A stretch of DNA of 64,000 nt from Trematomus loennbergii (lineage: Eukaryota > Chordata > Actinopteri > Perciformes > Nototheniidae): assembly GCA_012861695.1 (NCBI GenBank), contig JAAOOA010000012.1, positions 848,501-912,500 of the forward strand. The letters are read 5' to 3'. Made by a program: the position numbers and the translations under genes. The notes under the pieces are model-generated. The model searched no databases, was not told where the DNA came from, and worked only from the letters and a program-made list of their open reading frames with translations. Numbering within the stretch: position 1 is the first letter of the stretch; every line of letters starts with the position of its first letter. Below are positions 59,707 through 64,000 of the stretch, one piece after another.

Positions 59707-60260
59707 GGCCGTTTCTCAATCGCGAGGATGCTGGCTTGGTAGTCGCGTACTTCCAAGTCACTTCCTTCAGAAACGAAGCAAGTATGCTTCCAAGCCACGG
59801 CTTCGGAAAACGAAGAAGAATGGAACAGGCTAACAAGTGTGCCACGGTTTCAACATAAACTGTACCGAAAATAAATACCTCACGATGTCTATCTAATTAT
59901 GAACTTGCTTTACTTTCACGGAACACATTTTTGGTGATAACAAACAAATGTAACAAAGTAACATATTTACCAACACATGTTCTAGGCCACTACATACTTA
60001 CATTTAAATGTGTGCTGCGTCGGTTCAGCCATTCTCCGCAAGGGTTTTTGAAATTGGTCCGTGCGCAAAGCATTGTGGGGATTTTAAGGACGCGAAGTCT
60101 ACCCATGTGCAGCCTCGAAATTTCCCCCAAACCAAGGACGCGGCCTCGGTGGAATTCCAAGTATGCTGGAGATTGTAACAGTCCTTCGGCGGCACTCGAT
60201 GACGTAGCATCCTTGAAATATTGGCTTGGAAGCCAATATCCTCGCGATTGAGAAACGGCC
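59707..60260. mobile_element. Harbinger-like MITE, 554 bp
   Basis: GGCCGTTTCTCAATCGCGAG at 59707 is perfectly inverted at 60241-60260. TGT flanks both sides (59704-59706 and 60261-60263). The end resembles that of the 28156-30485 element (GGCCGTGTCTCAATT). Confidence 0.87.
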
Positions 60261-60263
60261 TGT

Positions 60264-62290
60264 GTCTCCCTTGAGGGAGTGATCAGCACCAGGTGTGTCC
60301 ACACCTGCTCCCAATACTGCTAATTGGGAGAGGGTGGAGCCACCTGGAACGTAGGTGCCTGCAACTACCCATATAATAGGTCTACACTTGAGGAAAATCT
60401 GACCTTTTGTTTTCATCACAAAACACTCCAAAAATACCCAGTTCTGTTTATTGAGTGTGTTAACTAATGTGTTATCCTTTTATGACCACAATATCTATAT
60501 TTACTTTTTTTTGGTCTTAAATCCACATTTTCATTGTTGTTGAAAGTCTATTCAAACAAAGTGACAAAATACAAGGTAACATCTGACGGTGGGAGAACAT
60601 TAGTTTTGCCTAGCTTAGTAACCTTGTGAAACAAATCACTTCCAACAATTGTATAAATGAAACTGTATCCGCAAAACAACCCAATACTTTTCAATTATCT
60701 CTGTTGTTTTTTTTGTCAGATAAAAACACAACTGGATAATATTTATGAGCTATTTACATAAAATAGAACAATTTGACCCTAACGCAATGGGAAGGTTAAT
60801 GTGGGTTAACAGAATATTGAAATGAAGAACATAGGACCCCTGGGAACATACAGATACACTTCTTTGCACTTAACCAGAAAGAAACTCTGTTGTTACATTA
60901 TTCAAATATAACAAGTATTAATTAGGACAGAGACTCAGCTGTTATTGCAGGGTGAACAATATCCTACACTCCCCCTCTGTACACTGCTTCATATACTTTA
61001 GCGAAGGTGGCTTTCTGTTGTTATGCCCATCCATCAGTTTAAATCAAAAGCAAAGAAGGCTTTTGTCTATCAATGTCTGTTTTTTTCATTAGCTGTGATT
61101 TTGTAAATTAGCAACAAACTCTCCAAATGTTTGTTTATGTGAGTTTGCATTTGGCTAAGAGAAACCAGGAACTTTGGGCGTTCGTGTTTTGGGTACATTC
61201 ATTTTTTATCACTGAATCTATAAATGTATAAAGTAGATTAATACGGTGTTGTTTTTTTTACTCATAGAAATATTTACCCTCACATAAATGCTCCTTTCTC
61301 TGCATTTGTGCAGAGTATTTTGCATGTTTCTAAGACCATTTGCCTCCTCCTACCGAACCTTATCTAAACTTGACGTGCTTAATCCTTCTGGTAGAGTGAA
61401 AATTCCATCATTTTCTCATCACACACCTGATGCCAAACTAAAGTATGTCACGTACAACTTTTTTATACAGAAAGACCAAAAGAACATTCTGTAGCAAAAC
61501 AGAAATGTAAGATACATGTTAGTGGTACGGACCACTAATGTGATTACGATTTGTCACAATGTTTTCATTAACTCAATATTAACATAATGCAACAACACGG
61601 TTGATTCCTAGCTGCAAATTATCAGTCAGCTGCTGATTACAAATGTAAAAATAAACCCCATATGCAGAGGTATAGCAGAAGCTGTTCTAATTCTATCACT
61701 GGAACAATATAGACTATCTGATTATGAAACACTTTGTTACAGTTATTCCAACACATGAAAAAGCTATTAGGAGGTATTATGATATGTTTCTCACCATTAA
61801 CACCCATAAACCCCAAACAAAGAGACTGTGAAAAGTGAAAAGCTACATATTAATTACTGTTAAAGCAGCTTTCCTGGGAAATCAGCATATCATGACCCTG
61901 AGTGGAGGCCCTTTTTAGCTGTTGAACAATTGTTTACAGCCAAAGCGTACGAGTAATAACAGCACCGTTACATACTCTGTTGATTCAGACAGCAGCTGGA
62001 GTCAAAAGGTGCGTTAAGCAGGTTATGTAACATTACAGCCAAAATAAGCCATACTCCAGTTTGCTACAGTCTGATCCCACGCACCAAACTCTCCAGGTCT
62101 GTCCTCATGGAGATGTCATGTGGATCTCTGCATTTGAACTCTCGGAAATCTTAAAGCATGCTTCATATTCAAATTATGTTCAAAGCCGCAAATCAACAAT
62201 TACCTCATAATATCCAGGGACTTTTCACACGGAGAGAAAACATACACATGTTGAGAGGAAACTGCATTTTCAAAAAACCACCCATATGAA
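60264..62290. other. Unassigned AT-rich sequence
   Basis: No exon, RNA gene or delimited repeat could be supported in this 2-kb stretch. It is the longest quiet region of the window and may be unique sequence. Confidence 0.3.
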
Positions 62291-62299
62291 CAAATTCCA

Positions 62300-62720
62300 A
62301 ACTTCATTGCATCACTTCAAAAGGTGTTAGTCTGTGGAATAACTGTAATGATGCACTGAAATATTGTACAAGTCTATCTAAACTGAAAGTATTATTTAGA
62401 AGCCAAATCCTGAATGGTTATGAGCAGGACCTGCAAATCATATTTGTTATTTCTTGTAACTGTAAAAGTTATTTATTTTTGATTGTTTTGTTAAAAAAAA
62501 GAAAACATGCCGCTGATGACGATGACCAATAAGGAAAATGTACGCTAGAGGGGGTAGGTCCAGAATTTTTTTCTTCTTGCCCCTGTTGAACATGACAGAG
62601 ACTATTTGAGAATTCTTTTTTTTTAAATGTTGTACTTTGTTATAATTATAAGTAAAATATTATATTATTATTATTGTTATATGTTTTGTTTCTGACATGT
62701 TCAATAAATTGACTAAAAAT
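62300..62720 (+). repeat. LINE C-terminal remnant and tail
   Basis: The reading LWNNCNDALKYCTSLSKLK, followed by a basic helix, resembles the extreme C terminus of fish LINE polyproteins. An AT-rich tail with AATAAATTGACT follows near 62700. Confidence 0.5.
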
Positions 62721-62993
62721 AATTAAATATAAAGGTGGCCCTGAAGTGCAAGTCAAAACAGCATTTCAGGAAACACCACAGCATTTCCAACACAGTCTCA
62801 CTCCCTGAACGTCCAGGAGCGACGCTTGGTCAGGGTCCTATGGCGTGCAGTTGTGACGCGCCGAGTCTCCTTCAGCTTCATAAACGGACGCAAAGAGCTT
62901 TCAACTGATTGCAATGTATTCCCATCGACGGCGGTATTTGACGCTCAGGCAAGCACCGCATCGGTCCATGTCGGCGGCATTTAAAGGCAATGT

Positions 62994-63147
62994 GAGCGTC
63001 CATTCCCATTGGATAACGGAAGATTTTACACCCGGAAGTAACTATTCTCTTTACTGTCGATTGATTTTACAGTGATATCTGCACTACTCATCAACTAAAA
63101 AAACACCAGATTATCCTTGTTAATTACACAACATTGATTGGTTTTAA
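62994..63147 (+). repeat. Inverted copy of the 230-384 repeat
   Basis: See the copy at 230. The stretch before it (62721-62993) is unassigned. Confidence 0.75.
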
Positions 63148-63159
63148 GTGTACAATTGT

Positions 63160-64000
63160 CTGGAAGAACAGAGTACGTCTCCTTGGGAGGTGCGAGGTCC
63201 CAGACACACCCTGTCACCTGTGGTGTCCCTCAAGGGTCGGTCCTTGGGCCCACTCTGTTCACCCTGTACACTCTGCCCCTTGGCCGTGTCATCAGCAAGC
63301 ATGGATATCATTCCATTGCTACGCTGATGACACGCAGCTATATATAAAGACAGACCCTATCCCACATGCATCGTCACTGTCACCATCATCGTCACCGTTC
63401 CCATCAACATCCCTTAACACCTGCATTGAGGAGATAAAGGCTTGGATGCGAGAAAACTTCCTGCAACTTAATAGCTCCAAAACAGAAGCCATTTTAGTTG
63501 GCACACCAAACCAGGTCCAGTCATCCCCATAACCCACATTACCTTTTCTGGCCAAAACATACCCCTCTCCACAGCAGTTACCAACCTGGGTGTAAGATTT
63601 GACAGACATCTGACTTTTGACACCCACATCAAACACCTGTGCAAAACCTCCTTCTACCACCTCAGGAACATTGCAAAACTCCGTCCCACACTCTCCCTGT
63701 CAGATGCTGAACAACTGGTCCATGCCTTCGTCTCATCAAGGCTCGATTACTGCAACGCTCTCCTCATCGGGACTCCTAGCGGGAGCCTTCAGAAGCTCCA
63801 ATATGTACAGAACAGTGCCGCTAGGATCCTGATGAGGGTGAGAAAATACAACCACATCACACCCGTTCTTCATTCCCTCCACTGGCTTCCTGTCTCATTC
63901 AGGATTGACTACAAAATCGCACTACTGACCATCAGTGCATCCACGGGAACGCTCCTCCATACCTGAAGGAACTTCTCACATCACAAACCTCCACACGCAA
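63160..64000 (+). pseudogene. L2-type LINE reverse transcriptase, runs off the window
   Basis: Reverse transcriptase motifs are [16 protein letters not shown] (63205), YADDTQLYI in a second frame (63315) and MRENFLQLNSSKTEAILVG. Downstream are KTSFYHLRNIAKLRPTLS, FVSSRLDYCNALLIG and VQNSAARIL. These are the middle and C-terminal parts of an L2 polyprotein, read in at least three frames, so the copy is decayed. It starts inside the reverse transcriptase, next to the inverted repeat, and is cut by the window edge. Confidence 0.82.

Overview
The window is vertebrate, almost certainly teleost fish, genomic DNA. The reasons are GT-AG introns, long CA and TA microsatellites, and a dense mix of hAT, PIF/Harbinger, piggyBac, CR1/L2-type LINE, L1-like, Gypsy-type LTR and DIRS elements. 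I found no intact host gene. The sequence is mostly a stack of nested and decayed transposable elements, many of which can be delimited exactly by terminal inverted repeats (TIRs) and target-site duplications (TSDs).

Layout. 0.8-5.0 kb: a two-gene Harbinger element. 5.5-10 kb: a SINE-like repeat, a MITE, and a LINE remnant split by a gag-only LTR retrotransposon (7351-9806). 10.7-16.4 kb: a decayed LINE with a second, L2-type LINE inserted in it (13820-15764). 18.66-26.01 kb: a hAT-bounded segment (8-bp TSD) carrying a CA-rich MITE and a 4.7-kb Harbinger element whose Myb/SANT gene is still open across four exons. 27.0-33.3 kb: a Gypsy-type element whose 5' LTR is split by two DNA transposons and whose 3' end is lost at a piggyBac MITE. 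34.9-37.1 kb: a DIRS-type tyrosine-recombinase element interrupted by a MITE. 37.3-40.8 kb: a MITE, LTR and hAT fragments, and a third, gutted Harbinger element. 42.7-45.9 kb: an L1-like 3' end, a truncated piggyBac MITE and a TA microsatellite.

45.9-53.4 kb (minus strand) is the most gene-like object: at least ten exons with matched splice phases encoding zinc-finger-like motifs and a long region I associate, from memory, with HMGXB3-like/KDZ-transposase-related proteins. Three DNA transposons sit inside its exons and two frameshifts are visible, so it is a pseudogene. 53.8-60.3 kb: more MITEs and the 3' remnant of a coding piggyBac element that shares its terminus with the four piggyBac-type copies in the window. 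60.3-64 kb: mostly unassigned sequence, a LINE tail, and an L2-type reverse transcriptase running off the end.

How the parts relate: the Harbinger elements each pair (or once paired) a Myb/SANT DNA-binding protein with a DDE transposase on the opposite strand, and the short 3-bp-TSD elements are probably mobilised by such pairs. The two LTR elements share a gag family and a tRNA-Pro type primer-binding site. Family names are from recognition of motifs; no database search was possible.
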